Part shown: one piece after another, positions 6,107-11,869 of the stretch | Numbering within the stretch: the stretch's first letter is position 1 | Layout: the number at the start of each line of letters is the position of its first letter | Assembly (NCBI GenBank): GCA_023391835.1 | Contig: JAEWAE010000051.1 | Span: 1 to 11,869 of the forward strand | Length of the DNA: 11,869 bases | Source of the DNA: Bacillota bacterium | Lineage (GTDB): Bacteria; Bacillota; Clostridia; Oscillospirales; Ethanoligenentaceae | Direction of reading: 5' to 3' | Notes under the pieces: generated by a model | What the model was told of the DNA's origin: nothing | Database searches by the model: none | Seen by the model: only the letters and a program-made list of their open reading frames with translations | Made by a program: the position numbers and the translations under genes

Positions 6107-8133
6107 AGCGTGCCCTCCGACCGGCCGGAGGAGCCGCCGTATTCCGATGCGTCGATTTTAGCCGCGTGCTCCTCCACGTACCGGATCAGTTCGGAATCGG
6201 AGCGGCCGCTTTCGCCCGAAACCAGGAAATACGTGATCTTGCCATCCTTCACCAGTTCTTTGAGCCGGTCGAGGGTGAGGGAATTGTCCAACCCAAGGAA
6301 TCCTCCGTACCCAACGGCCGGCAGACCGGTGTCGATGATAAACTGCGCCACATTGTCCGCCCGTTGGGAAACCACCAGGTAGCTGCCTTTTTTATAGTGG
6401 GCCACCAGATAGCTTTCCAGCGAAGAGGTGCCGCTGGTTGCCGAGCCGCTCCGGTTCCCGCCGAAGGAGGACTGTGCCAGCTCCGGCCCCGCGTAGGGCG
6501 TGGTGAAATTCGTGGTCGGGTATATCACCACCGTCAGCGACCAGCAGACAGGGCCAGCAAGCAGCGACACCAGTGTCAGCGCGGCCGCTGCGCCACGCAG
6601 GAACCGGCCGGGCCGCAGCCGCCACGCCGCCATCAGCACCAGTGCCGCGGCACCCGCCCCCGCAATGAGGGGGAAGAGCCACCCGCGCAGCGCCGGGTAA
6701 TCGACCCACACATACCGGGCGGCCACCGTGTCCGTCGCCAGCACCGCCGCCGGCAGCAGCCATTGCCGCCAGTCTTTCCGCGTCCGGAAGGTACGGCCCA
6801 TCTCGACAATCCCCGGCCCGATCAACCCCGCGAGACCGGGAGCCAGGATGCACAGGTAATACCGGTGCCAGAAACCCGCGAAGCTGAAAAACACGGCCAT
6901 GGTGAGCAGCCAGATCGTCCAGTACCACAGGCTCGCGGCCCGCATATCCGGCCTGCGTTCGGGCCGGCGAACCAATGCCGCTATGCAAAAAATGGCTAGT
7001 ATCAGCAACCACGATCCCTGGCCGTAAAGGCTCTGCTGCCACAGGCGCAGTGGCCCGGCCGAGCCGATCTCATTGCCCGATACGCCTATGGTGCCGCGGC
7101 GCGCGCCGCCCAAAAAACCGCTGCCGAAAGCCGGGCGATTCTGCCCGCCGTCCGTCTGGGAGGGCTGAAAGTCGCCGCCCGGCGCACCGGAAACATTTCC
7201 CGTATTTGAAGTCCCGCCCGCAGCGGTGCCTGACGAAGGCGTCTGACCGGAGGGCGGCGTGCCACCCGGCATTCCGCCCCGCCCGCCGCCCACGAAATTA
7301 CCGCCGCCCATGCCCTGACCATACAGCCTTTCCAGCCCATTGTGACCGACAATGAGCTCGGATACCGTGTTGTTGGTGGAACTGTCCACATAGGGCCGCC
7401 GGGATGCGGGGGTAAGGTCGACCGCCAGCACCCACGCAAAGGATACCGCCGCACACACCGCCGCCGCAATCAGGCCGGAAGCCATCCGTCTGCGCAAAGG
7501 CTGGGGGGAAAATATGAGATACACCAGCACGGCGGCGGGCAGAATCATATAGGCTTCCAGCATCTTGATGTTGAATCCCAGGCCTACGCATACGGCCGCG
7601 GCGAAAAGCCAGCGCCAGCGGCCGTTTTCCACGGCGCGCAGCAGGCACCAGCTTGCCAGCAGCAGCACAAAAATGAGCTGGGTGTCCATCGTGTTGTTGC
7701 GGGCCGCCACCACCATCGCCGGCGTCGCCGCACACACCGCCGCCGCGATCAGTCCGGCGGGGCGGTTAAAATGCCGCGCGACCATCGCATACATGAGCAG
7801 CGCCGACAGCGTAGCCGCAAGAGCCTGCGGCAGCAGCATGGCCCAGCCGTGGTAGCCGAATAGCTTGACGGCAAGCACCTGCATCCATAGCCCAAGCGGC
7901 GGCTTATCCACCGACACGAAACCCGCGGGGTCAAACGAAACGTAAAAAAAGTTGTGAAAGCTCTGGCTCATGCTTTTGACGGCCGCCGCATAATAGACGT
8001 TGCCGTTGCCGAGAGCGCCGATTGTGTAAAAGTTGAAGCCGAACGAGACCGCGGCGATGAGCAAAAGCGCCGGAATGTGCCAGTACCGTTTCCATCCGCC
8101 GCCCGTCCGGCCACGTTTTTCGAGCCTTTCCAT
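6091..8133 (-). CDS. GT39-family membrane glycosyltransferase (YkcB/ArnT-like)
   Basis: A 680-residue polytopic membrane protein that probably moves a sugar from a polyprenyl-phosphate donor to an acceptor outside the membrane. Seen: first membrane segment at about 20-40; VDKPPLGLW at 75-83 after it, a hallmark of ArnT/PMT-type enzymes; RNNTMDTQL at 145-153; further hydrophobic segments to about 240; a Gly/Ser/Pro-rich segment at 271-360; more helices from about 374 to 537; and a soluble C-terminal domain at about 570-680 resembling the C-terminal domain of B. subtilis YkcA/YkcB. I start at 8133 because GGAGG lies 7 nt upstream and the ATG at 8274 lies before the promoter. Donor and acceptor are unknown. 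No DPM1-like partner gene such as ykcC is adjacent. The 3' end overlaps rnz. Confidence 0.88.
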   Translation of the reverse strand: MERLEKRGRTGGGWKRYWHIPALLLIAAVSFGFNFYTIGALGNGNVYYAAAVKSMSQSFHNFFYVSFDPAGFVSVDKPPLGLWMQVLAVKLFGYHGWAMLLPQALAATLSALLMYAMVARHFNRPAGLIAAAVCAATPAMVVAARNNTMDTQLIFVLLLASWCLLRAVENGRWRWLFAAAVCVGLGFNIKMLEAYMILPAAVLVYLIFSPQPLRRRMASGLIAAAVCAAVSFAWVLAVDLTPASRRPYVDSSTNNTVSELIVGHNGLERLYGQGMGGGNFVGGGRGGMPGGTPPSGQTPSSGTAAGGTSNTGNVSGAPGGDFQPSQTDGGQNRPAFGSGFLGGARRGTIGVSGNEIGSAGPLRLWQQSLYGQGSWLLILAIFCIAALVRRPERRPDMRAASLWYWTIWLLTMAVFFSFAGFWHRYYLCILAPGLAGLIGPGIVEMGRTFRTRKDWRQWLLPAAVLATDTVAARYVWVDYPALRGWLFPLIAGAGAAALVLMAAWRLRPGRFLRGAAAALTLVSLLAGPVCWSLTVVIYPTTNFTTPYAGPELAQSSFGGNRSGSATSGTSSLESYLVAHYKKGSYLVVSQRADNVAQFIIDTGLPAVGYGGFLGLDNSLTLDRLKELVKDGKITYFLVSGESGRSDSELIRYVEEHAAKIDASEYGGSSGRSEGTLYLFS

Positions 8134-8239
8134 GCCCGTTCCTCCGTCCCGCCGGGATTGCGCACAGCCTTGGGGGAACCGCCGTTGTCCCGGAATGTGA
8201 TATTGCTTCGCCTCTCGGCTCAAAATTGAAGTCAGCTGT

Positions 8240-8248
8240 AGTATACCA
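8240..8248 (-). promoter_or_regulatory. Extended -10 promoter of the GT39 gene
   Basis: Minus strand TGGTATACT: TGn plus TATACT (five of six). No good -35 is found at 16-18 bp. The expected leader is about 100 nt. It lies downstream of the in-frame ATG at 8274, which favours the start at 8133. Confidence 0.6.
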
Positions 8249-8311
8249 GATTTTTCAGCCCATCCTGTGAGCAATCCGTGAATTTTTTACCATACGGTGC
8301 GGCTCCACAGG

Positions 8312-8354
8312 AAAAATCCGCTCCGGCGGGCAAAGCCCGGCAGGGCGGATTTTC
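8312..8354 (-). terminator. Intrinsic terminator of the GlsB-like gene
   Basis: Outer arms AAAATCCGC (8313-8321) and GCGGATTTT (8345-8353), and a GC-rich inner stem CGGGC/GCCCG with an AAA loop. Reading on the minus strand the hairpin ends in five Ts. It starts about 30 bp after the gene's stop codon and separates this gene from the GT39 promoter. Confidence 0.88.
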
Positions 8355-8382
8355 TTCACTTTACGGCCGACGGCGGGTGCTG

Positions 8383-8658
8383 TCAGCCCTTGTCGTGCGA
8401 AACGCTCTTGTCGTGTGTGAAAAGGCTCACGATCCACAGCAGTAGGACCGAACCGACGATGGAAACCACCAGACTCCACACGTTGAAGCCCGTGACGCCC
8501 TTGCCGCCGATCAAATTCATCACAAATCCGCCGAGGAAGGCGCCGATGATGCCGACGATGATATTGGCGGCGGCACCCATCTGTTTATTTTTGCCGGTGA
8601 TCATGCTGGCGATCCAACCGGAAAGCGCGCCCAGAACGATCCATGCGATAATGCCCAT
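8383..8658 (-). CDS. GlsB/YeaQ/YmgE-family small membrane stress protein
   Basis: A 91-residue very hydrophobic protein with three membrane segments at about residues 3-20, 29-50 and 61-82. It is rich in Gly and carries the family pattern GALSGWIASMI at 10-20 and NIIVGIIGAFLGG at 32-44 ('transglycosylase-associated protein' Pfam family). Members are often linked to general or envelope stress; the molecular role is not established and there is no evidence of transglycosylase activity. The polar tail has a 6-residue near repeat (HDKSVS followed by HDKG), encoded by CTTGTCGTG occurring twice 18 bp apart on the plus strand. The ribosome site is GAGAGGA. Single-gene unit with its own terminator; I could not identify a confident promoter in the 194-bp divergent region upstream. 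Confidence 0.9.
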   Translation of the reverse strand: MGIIAWIVLGALSGWIASMITGKNKQMGAAANIIVGIIGAFLGGFVMNLIGGKGVTGFNVWSLVVSIVGSVLLLWIVSLFTHDKSVSHDKG

Positions 8659-8720
8659 GGTGATCCTCTCTTTCCCGCCCGCCGGAAAGTATCCGGACAG
8701 GCGGCCAAAATGGCTTTTTC

Positions 8721-8753
8721 GCCGGGATCCGCCCGCGGCGGAGTATGCCCGGC
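8721..8753. other. GC-rich imperfect hairpin in the divergent glsB/reductase region
   Basis: GCCGGG ... CCCGGC encloses CCGCC/GGCGG with a 3-nt loop. On the plus strand it is followed by a T-rich stretch and abuts the -35 of the reductase promoter. No plus-strand gene ends upstream, so a terminator role is doubtful. It may act as a transcription insulator or be a byproduct of high G+C. Confidence 0.4.
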
Positions 8754-8756
8754 TTC

Positions 8757-8785
8757 TTGCTATTTTTCCCCGATCGGGCTATACT
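8757..8785 (+). promoter_or_regulatory. Promoter of the FMN reductase (and probably pepC)
   Basis: TTGCTA, 17 bp, TATACT. The spacer contains the perfect palindrome CCCGATCGGG (8769-8778), and a related site CCGAT-ACG-ATCGG lies downstream at 8820-8832, near +28 to +40 if the start is about 8792. The position downstream of the ATG at 8745 supports the GTG start at 8853. Confidence 0.65.
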
Positions 8786-8852
8786 TAATGCGTATCTGCC
8801 CGCATATTTGTCACGGCGGCCGATACGATCGGAACAAAGGAGGAAATTTCAT

Positions 8853-9407
8853 GTGAAAATTCTGATTTTGTCGGGCACTCCGAAACGGGAAGGCCTGTGC
8901 CATTTGTGTGTGGAAGCGGCCGAAACGGGCGCCGCGCACTCCGGTGCCGATTGGGAAACGGTGCGGCTGTGCGACTATCCGCTGGCGCGGTGTGCGGTGT
9001 GCGGCGACGGATGGGGCACCTGCCGGGAAGAGCACGTCTGCTGCCACGGCGGTGACGGATTTTCCTCCCTGCAGCGCAAGGTTGCGGAAGCGGGCGCGTA
9101 TATCCTGATTACCCCGGTCTATTGGGGCGAAATGAGCGAGATTATGAAGGCGTTTACCGACCGGCTGCGCCGCTGCGAAGCCACTAAAGGGGAATACGGC
9201 GCCATGGCGGGCAAGCCGGCGCTGCTGGTCGCGTCGCCGGGCGGCAGCGGCAACGGCATGGTCAGCTGTCTGGAACAGATGGAAAGACTGTGCCGCCATT
9301 TGGGAGCGTCGGTGTTCGACATGGTGGGCGTCACCCGCCGCAGCCGGTCGTATAAACTGCCGGTCGTCACCGAAGCGGCCGCGGCTATGATCCGTGCCGC
9401 CGGGTGA
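8853..9407 (+). CDS. Flavodoxin-fold NAD(P)H-dependent FMN reductase with Cys cluster
   Basis: A 184-residue cytoplasmic flavoprotein of the NADPH-dependent FMN reductase/iron-sulfur flavoprotein group. Seen: phosphate-binding loop SGTPKREG at 7-14 after the first strand; a Cys-rich segment at 47-64 (CAVC, then Cys57, Cys63 and Cys64); and the second flavin loop TPVYWGEMS at 87-95. In iron-sulfur flavoproteins a compact Cys motif at this place holds a 4Fe-4S cluster. Here the spacing (CX2CX6CX5CC) differs from the classic CX2CX2CX4-7C, so cluster, zinc or thiol redox use are all possible. The start is GTG with AGGAGG 9 nt upstream; the ATG two bases earlier is followed at once by TGA. No terminator is seen before pepC, 61 bp downstream, so co-transcription is likely. 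Physiological electron acceptor unknown. Confidence 0.85.
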   Translation: MKILILSGTPKREGLCHLCVEAAETGAAHSGADWETVRLCDYPLARCAVCGDGWGTCREEHVCCHGGDGFSSLQRKVAEAGAYILITPVYWGEMSEIMKAFTDRLRRCEATKGEYGAMAGKPALLVASPGGSGNGMVSCLEQMERLCRHLGASVFDMVGVTRRSRSYKLPVVTEAAAAMIRAAG

Positions 9408-9468
9408 GTCGGCGGGAGTTTTTCGCCGCGGCCAACAGAACTTGGAAAAGAAAGTGTGGAATGACAAA

Positions 9469-10824
9469 ATGAGCAACAATCCGAAGGCGGGCGCCATCGA
9501 CGCCGCACTTCTCAAAGCATCTTCCGAACGGTTTGACGTAAGCCCGGTGCGTATCCTCGGCGACAGCATCGCACGCAATGGGGTGGACAATACTTCGATC
9601 CGGCAGCAGGAACTCGCCCGGATGTCGCATATTTTTTCCACCGAGCTTGAGCCCATGCATATCACCAATCAGAAAAAGAGCGGCCGTTGCTGGATTTTCG
9701 CAGGCATGAACGTCATGCGGTATGCGCTGGCGAAAAAATGCCATCTCAAGGAACCCGATTTTGAGCTTTCCCAGAGCTTTATGATGTTTTACGACAAGCT
9801 CGAAAAGGCGAATTTTTTCCTCACCAGCGTGCTCGAGACCGCGGCTGAGAAAAAAGACAGCCGCGTGGTCATGTGGCTTTTTGCCAATCCGCTTAACGAC
9901 GGCGGGCAGTGGGATATGCTGGTATCGGTCATTGAGAAATACGGCCTGCTGCCGAAATACGCGATGCCGGAATCCTATCACAGCAGCAATTCCGGCCGCA
10001 TGAACTCGCTGCTTTCCCGCAAGCTGCGCCGGGACGGCGTCGAGCTGCGCCGCATGGTCGAAAAGAGCCGTCCACAGACGGAAATCGCCGCCCGTAAGGA
10101 CGAAATGGTCAGCGAATTTTACGGTCTGCTCTGCTCCTTCCTCGGCGAGCCGCCGCGGACGTTCGATTTCGCATACCGCGACAAGGATAACAACTATTTC
10201 CGTGACTCCGGGCTGACCCCGGTCGGCTTTTACCAGAAATACTGGGGCGCCGATTTTCTCGACCGGTTTGTAAGCGTCATCAACGCCCCGACGGATGACA
10301 AGCGTTTCGGCCGCACCTATACCGTTAAGTTTCTCGGCAACGTGGTGGGTGGCAGACGAGTGACTTATCTCAATCTGCCGGTTGCCGAGCTGAAACGGGC
10401 TGCTTCTGCGCAGCTGCACGACGGCGTGCCGGTCTGGTTCGGTTCCGATGTGGGCAAGTGGAGCGAACGCGAAAACGGCATTCTGGATACCAAACTTTTC
10501 AATTATGAAGGCGTGCTCGGCACTAAGCTCAACATGTCCAAAGCCGACATGCTCGATTACGGCGAAAGCTGCCTGACGCACGCCATGATGCTTCTGGGCG
10601 TAGACGAGGGCCCCGACGGTGTCCATAAATGGAAAGTGGAAAACAGCTGGGGCGAGGACGTGGGCAAAAAGGGCTTTTTCGTCATGAGCGACGACTGGTT
10701 CGGCGATTATGTCTGCCAGGTCGTGGTGGATAAAAAGTATCTTACGCCCGAGCAGCTCAAGGCTCTCGACGGGCAGCCCGCCGAGTTGGAGCCATGGGAC
10801 CCCATCGGGTCGCTGGCTGACTGA
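9469..10824 (+). CDS. pepC: Aminopeptidase C (PepC, bleomycin hydrolase family, peptidase C1B)
   Basis: A 451-residue cytoplasmic cysteine aminopeptidase that trims amino acids from peptides; family members form a hexameric barrel. Catalytic residues seen: oxyanion Gln68 and nucleophile Cys74 in NQKKSGRCWIFAG (67-79), His371 in LTHAMMLLGV (369-378) and Asn392 in KVENSWGEDVG (389-399). Length is normal for PepC/bleomycin hydrolase (about 440-455). In this family the C-terminal tail lies in the active-site groove and sets aminopeptidase specificity; here it ends in a short acidic tail with final Asp451. The ATG at 9469 has only a weak GGAA ribosome site 7 nt upstream; translation may be helped by the preceding reductase gene. 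Frame upstream to 9394 is open but overlaps the reductase and lacks family similarity. Confidence 0.96.
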   Translation: MSNNPKAGAIDAALLKASSERFDVSPVRILGDSIARNGVDNTSIRQQELARMSHIFSTELEPMHITNQKKSGRCWIFAGMNVMRYALAKKCHLKEPDFELSQSFMMFYDKLEKANFFLTSVLETAAEKKDSRVVMWLFANPLNDGGQWDMLVSVIEKYGLLPKYAMPESYHSSNSGRMNSLLSRKLRRDGVELRRMVEKSRPQTEIAARKDEMVSEFYGLLCSFLGEPPRTFDFAYRDKDNNYFRDSGLTPVGFYQKYWGADFLDRFVSVINAPTDDKRFGRTYTVKFLGNVVGGRRVTYLNLPVAELKRAASAQLHDGVPVWFGSDVGKWSERENGILDTKLFNYEGVLGTKLNMSKADMLDYGESCLTHAMMLLGVDEGPDGVHKWKVENSWGEDVGKKGFFVMSDDWFGDYVCQVVVDKKYLTPEQLKALDGQPAELEPWDPIGSLAD

Positions 10825-10884
10825 AAAAACGGTTCTGACACATCGGCGAGTCGCATAAAAAAGAAATAGGACAGGATCTTTTAC

Positions 10885-10912
10885 GAATGTCCGCCCTCCA
10901 GGGCGGACATTC
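10885..10912 (+). terminator. Strong GC-rich hairpin after pepC, probable terminator
   Basis: A perfect 13-bp stem (GAATGTCCGCCCT and its complement) separated by only CC, 60 bp after the pepC stop. No T-run follows directly; a T6 run lies 14 nt further on (10926-10931). A weaker alternative hairpin GGACA/TGTCC (10905-10919) shares the right arm. Could also act as an mRNA 3' stabiliser. Confidence 0.6.
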
Positions 10913-10974
10913 CGTGTCCCGGAGCTTTTTTCGCCCCCCGGCACTTGCGGACGGTAGTATCTCAAACGGCAGCC

Positions 10975-11003
10975 TTGCAAATCACCCTAGGATATGCTAC
11001 AAT
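10975..11003 (+). promoter_or_regulatory. Promoter of the GH25 muramidase gene
   Basis: TTGCAA, 17 bp, TACAAT, with TGC directly before the -10 (extended -10). Start is expected near 11010, giving a leader of about 70 nt. It lies after the in-frame ATG at 10945, supporting the start at 11080. Confidence 0.78.
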
Positions 11004-11020
11004 ATTTTCGACAATTTTCG

Positions 11021-11049
11021 CATGGAATGGCATAACTTGGAATTCCATG
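11021..11049. promoter_or_regulatory. Inverted repeat in the GH25 leader
   Basis: CATGGAAT and ATTCCATG, 8-bp perfect arms with a 13-bp spacer, placed about +12 to +40 of the predicted transcript. TGGAAT also recurs directly, 15 bp apart. Position suits an operator or a leader hairpin; no candidate regulator gene is nearby. Confidence 0.4.
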
Positions 11050-11079
11050 GCGCAGGCCGGGAAAACGGAGAGGTGCAAA

Positions 11080-11826
11080 ATGGGCAATGCGGTAACGGAA
11101 AAGCTTCGGCGGATTCCGGAGTTTTTCGGCAATATATTCCGTCGGGTACCGAAACCGGTATGGATCGGCGTGGGGGCTGCCGCGGCGGCCGTGCTGATTG
11201 GTCTGGGTGTCTGGCGGGTGGTGGTGCAGTTCCGCCCGACGACCCTCGAGGGGATCGATGTGTCCCATTATCAGGGGGACATCAGCTGGCGCGCAGTGGC
11301 GGAAAACCATAAAGTCAAGTTTGTCTACGTCAAAGCCAGTGAAGGCAGCAGCTATCAGGACCCAAACTTCACCCATAATCGGGAAACGGCGGCCAAGTAT
11401 CATATCGCCGTGGGCGCCTATCATTATTATTCGATTTCCAAAACCGGAACCGAGCAGGCAGATAACTTCATTTCCGCTGTGCCCAAAAAGAAAGGCTCCT
11501 TGCCGCCGGCCATCGACATCGAGGCCAACGTTACGTCGCAGTCCGACTTCAAAAGCCAGCTGAGCGACTATGTGAGCGCCGTGACCAAATATTATGGTCA
11601 GAAGCCGGTATTCTATGTGCCGCCCAAGGTGTATAATCTGCTGTATGATGATTACACGGGTTATCATTTCTGGGTGATCGATGTAAACGACAGCAAACCC
11701 TCCGTCACCGGCTGGACCTTCTGGCAGTATTCCAATAAAGGCAAGATCGCCGGCATCAGTGGCAATGTGGACCTCGACCGTTACCGCGGTTCGCTGCACG
11801 ATTTTAATGCGTTGCTTTCCAAATAA
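11080..11826 (+). CDS. Membrane-anchored GH25 muramidase (lysozyme-type peptidoglycan hydrolase)
   Basis: A 248-residue enzyme predicted to cleave the beta-1,4 bond between N-acetylmuramic acid and N-acetylglucosamine in the cell wall. Seen: a basic cytoplasmic start, one membrane helix at about 26-50 with no signal-peptidase-like site, then a GH25 domain from about 57 to the end. GH25 hallmarks: GIDVSHYQGDISW at 58-70 (Asp60), FVYVKASEG at 81-89, AVGAYHYYS at 110-118, AIDIE at 144-148 with Asp146 and catalytic Glu148, FWQYS at 214-218 and the terminal NVDLDRYRG at 229-237. The helix probably acts as an uncleaved signal anchor, holding the catalytic domain outside. There are no wall-binding repeats. 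Ribosome site GGAGAGG lies 7 nt upstream. A housekeeping wall hydrolase is more likely than a phage endolysin, since no holin or phage gene is seen. Confidence 0.93.
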   Translation: MGNAVTEKLRRIPEFFGNIFRRVPKPVWIGVGAAAAAVLIGLGVWRVVVQFRPTTLEGIDVSHYQGDISWRAVAENHKVKFVYVKASEGSSYQDPNFTHNRETAAKYHIAVGAYHYYSISKTGTEQADNFISAVPKKKGSLPPAIDIEANVTSQSDFKSQLSDYVSAVTKYYGQKPVFYVPPKVYNLLYDDYTGYHFWVIDVNDSKPSVTGWTFWQYSNKGKIAGISGNVDLDRYRGSLHDFNALLSK

Positions 11827-11828
11827 TC

Positions 11829-11851
11829 GAAGGCGGACCACGTCCGCCTTC
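11829..11851 (+). terminator. Hairpin after the GH25 gene, probable terminator
   Basis: A perfect 10-bp stem (GAAGGCGGAC and its complement) with a CAC loop, 2 bp after the TAA stop. It has no following T-run; the sequence to the window end is C/G rich. Structure and position fit a 3'-end hairpin, but classical termination is uncertain. Confidence 0.6.
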
Positions 11852-11869
11852 TCGCCCGGCGCCCCCCCA

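Noticed and set aside
8389..8415. Direct repeat CTTGTCGTG as a mobile-element target duplication or start of a repeat array
   Set aside because: Only two copies, 18 bp apart, inside the GlsB-like coding frame. Best explained as a small in-frame duplication of the polar tail.
8721..8767. Plus-strand terminator (hairpin followed by T-rich sequence)
   Set aside because: No plus-strand gene ends upstream and the T-rich part contains the -35 of the reductase promoter. Kept only as a hairpin of unknown role.
9385..10980. Open frame of 531 codons antisense to pepC
   Set aside because: It mirrors pepC, which has all catalytic residues. Its translation has no recognisable family features and no ribosome site was seen. 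Long antisense frames are common in G+C-rich genes.
10987..11841. Minus-strand open frame of 284 codons opposite the GH25 gene
   Set aside because: It begins inside the GH25 3' hairpin and runs through the GH25 promoter. The GH25 domain on the plus strand is unmistakable.
1..11869. Defence island, prophage, CRISPR array or other novel accessory system
   Set aside because: All large genes fit familiar chromosomal families, composition is even, and no integrase, transposase, toxin-antitoxin pair or spaced repeats were seen.

Overview
The window looks like an ordinary chromosomal segment of a high-G+C Gram-positive anaerobe, most likely a clostridial gut bacterium (Oscillospirales/Ruminococcaceae-like). 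That placement is inference from three things: strong AGGAGG ribosome binding sites, TTGACA/TATAAT-type promoters, and the gene set (YtrA-type GntR/ABC operon, PepC, RNase Z, clostridial-type PfkB sugar kinase, YkcB-like GT39, GH25 muramidase). Codon use and composition look even throughout. I see no insertion sequence, integrase, phage gene, tRNA, rRNA or CRISPR array.

Left part (47-3605, minus strand): a self-regulated three-gene ABC operon. A consensus-like promoter (TTGACA, 17 bp, TATACT) and a 23-bp perfect inverted repeat lying on the expected start site precede a short GntR/YtrA-type repressor. An ABC ATPase follows with a 4-bp ATGA overlap, then a large ABC-2-type permease with a roughly 360-residue C-terminal region. 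The effector and substrate cannot be read from the sequence.

Middle (3675-8658): a monocistronic PfkB-family kinase, probably 2-keto-3-deoxygluconate kinase, on the minus strand with its own promoter and terminator. A divergent promoter drives RNase Z on the plus strand. Its stop codon lies inside the 3' end of a convergent YkcB-like GT39 membrane glycosyltransferase. Upstream of that gene is a small GlsB/YeaQ-type membrane protein with a clear terminator.

Right part (8757-11851, plus strand): an FMN-dependent reductase with a Cys-rich insert and a GTG start, probably co-transcribed with the aminopeptidase C (PepC) gene behind it. A membrane-anchored GH25 muramidase with its own promoter follows. 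Both downstream units end in strong GC-rich hairpins that lack the usual adjoining T-run.

Apart from the ABC operon and the possible reductase-pepC pair, the genes appear to be independent units. I do not find a convincing undescribed multi-gene system. The points most worth a second look are the operator/promoter layout of the GntR-ABC operon, the large permease domain, the Gly-rich insert in the glycosyltransferase, the 16-bp convergent gene overlap, the AUGUGA start arrangement of the reductase, and the U-tract-less hairpins on the right.
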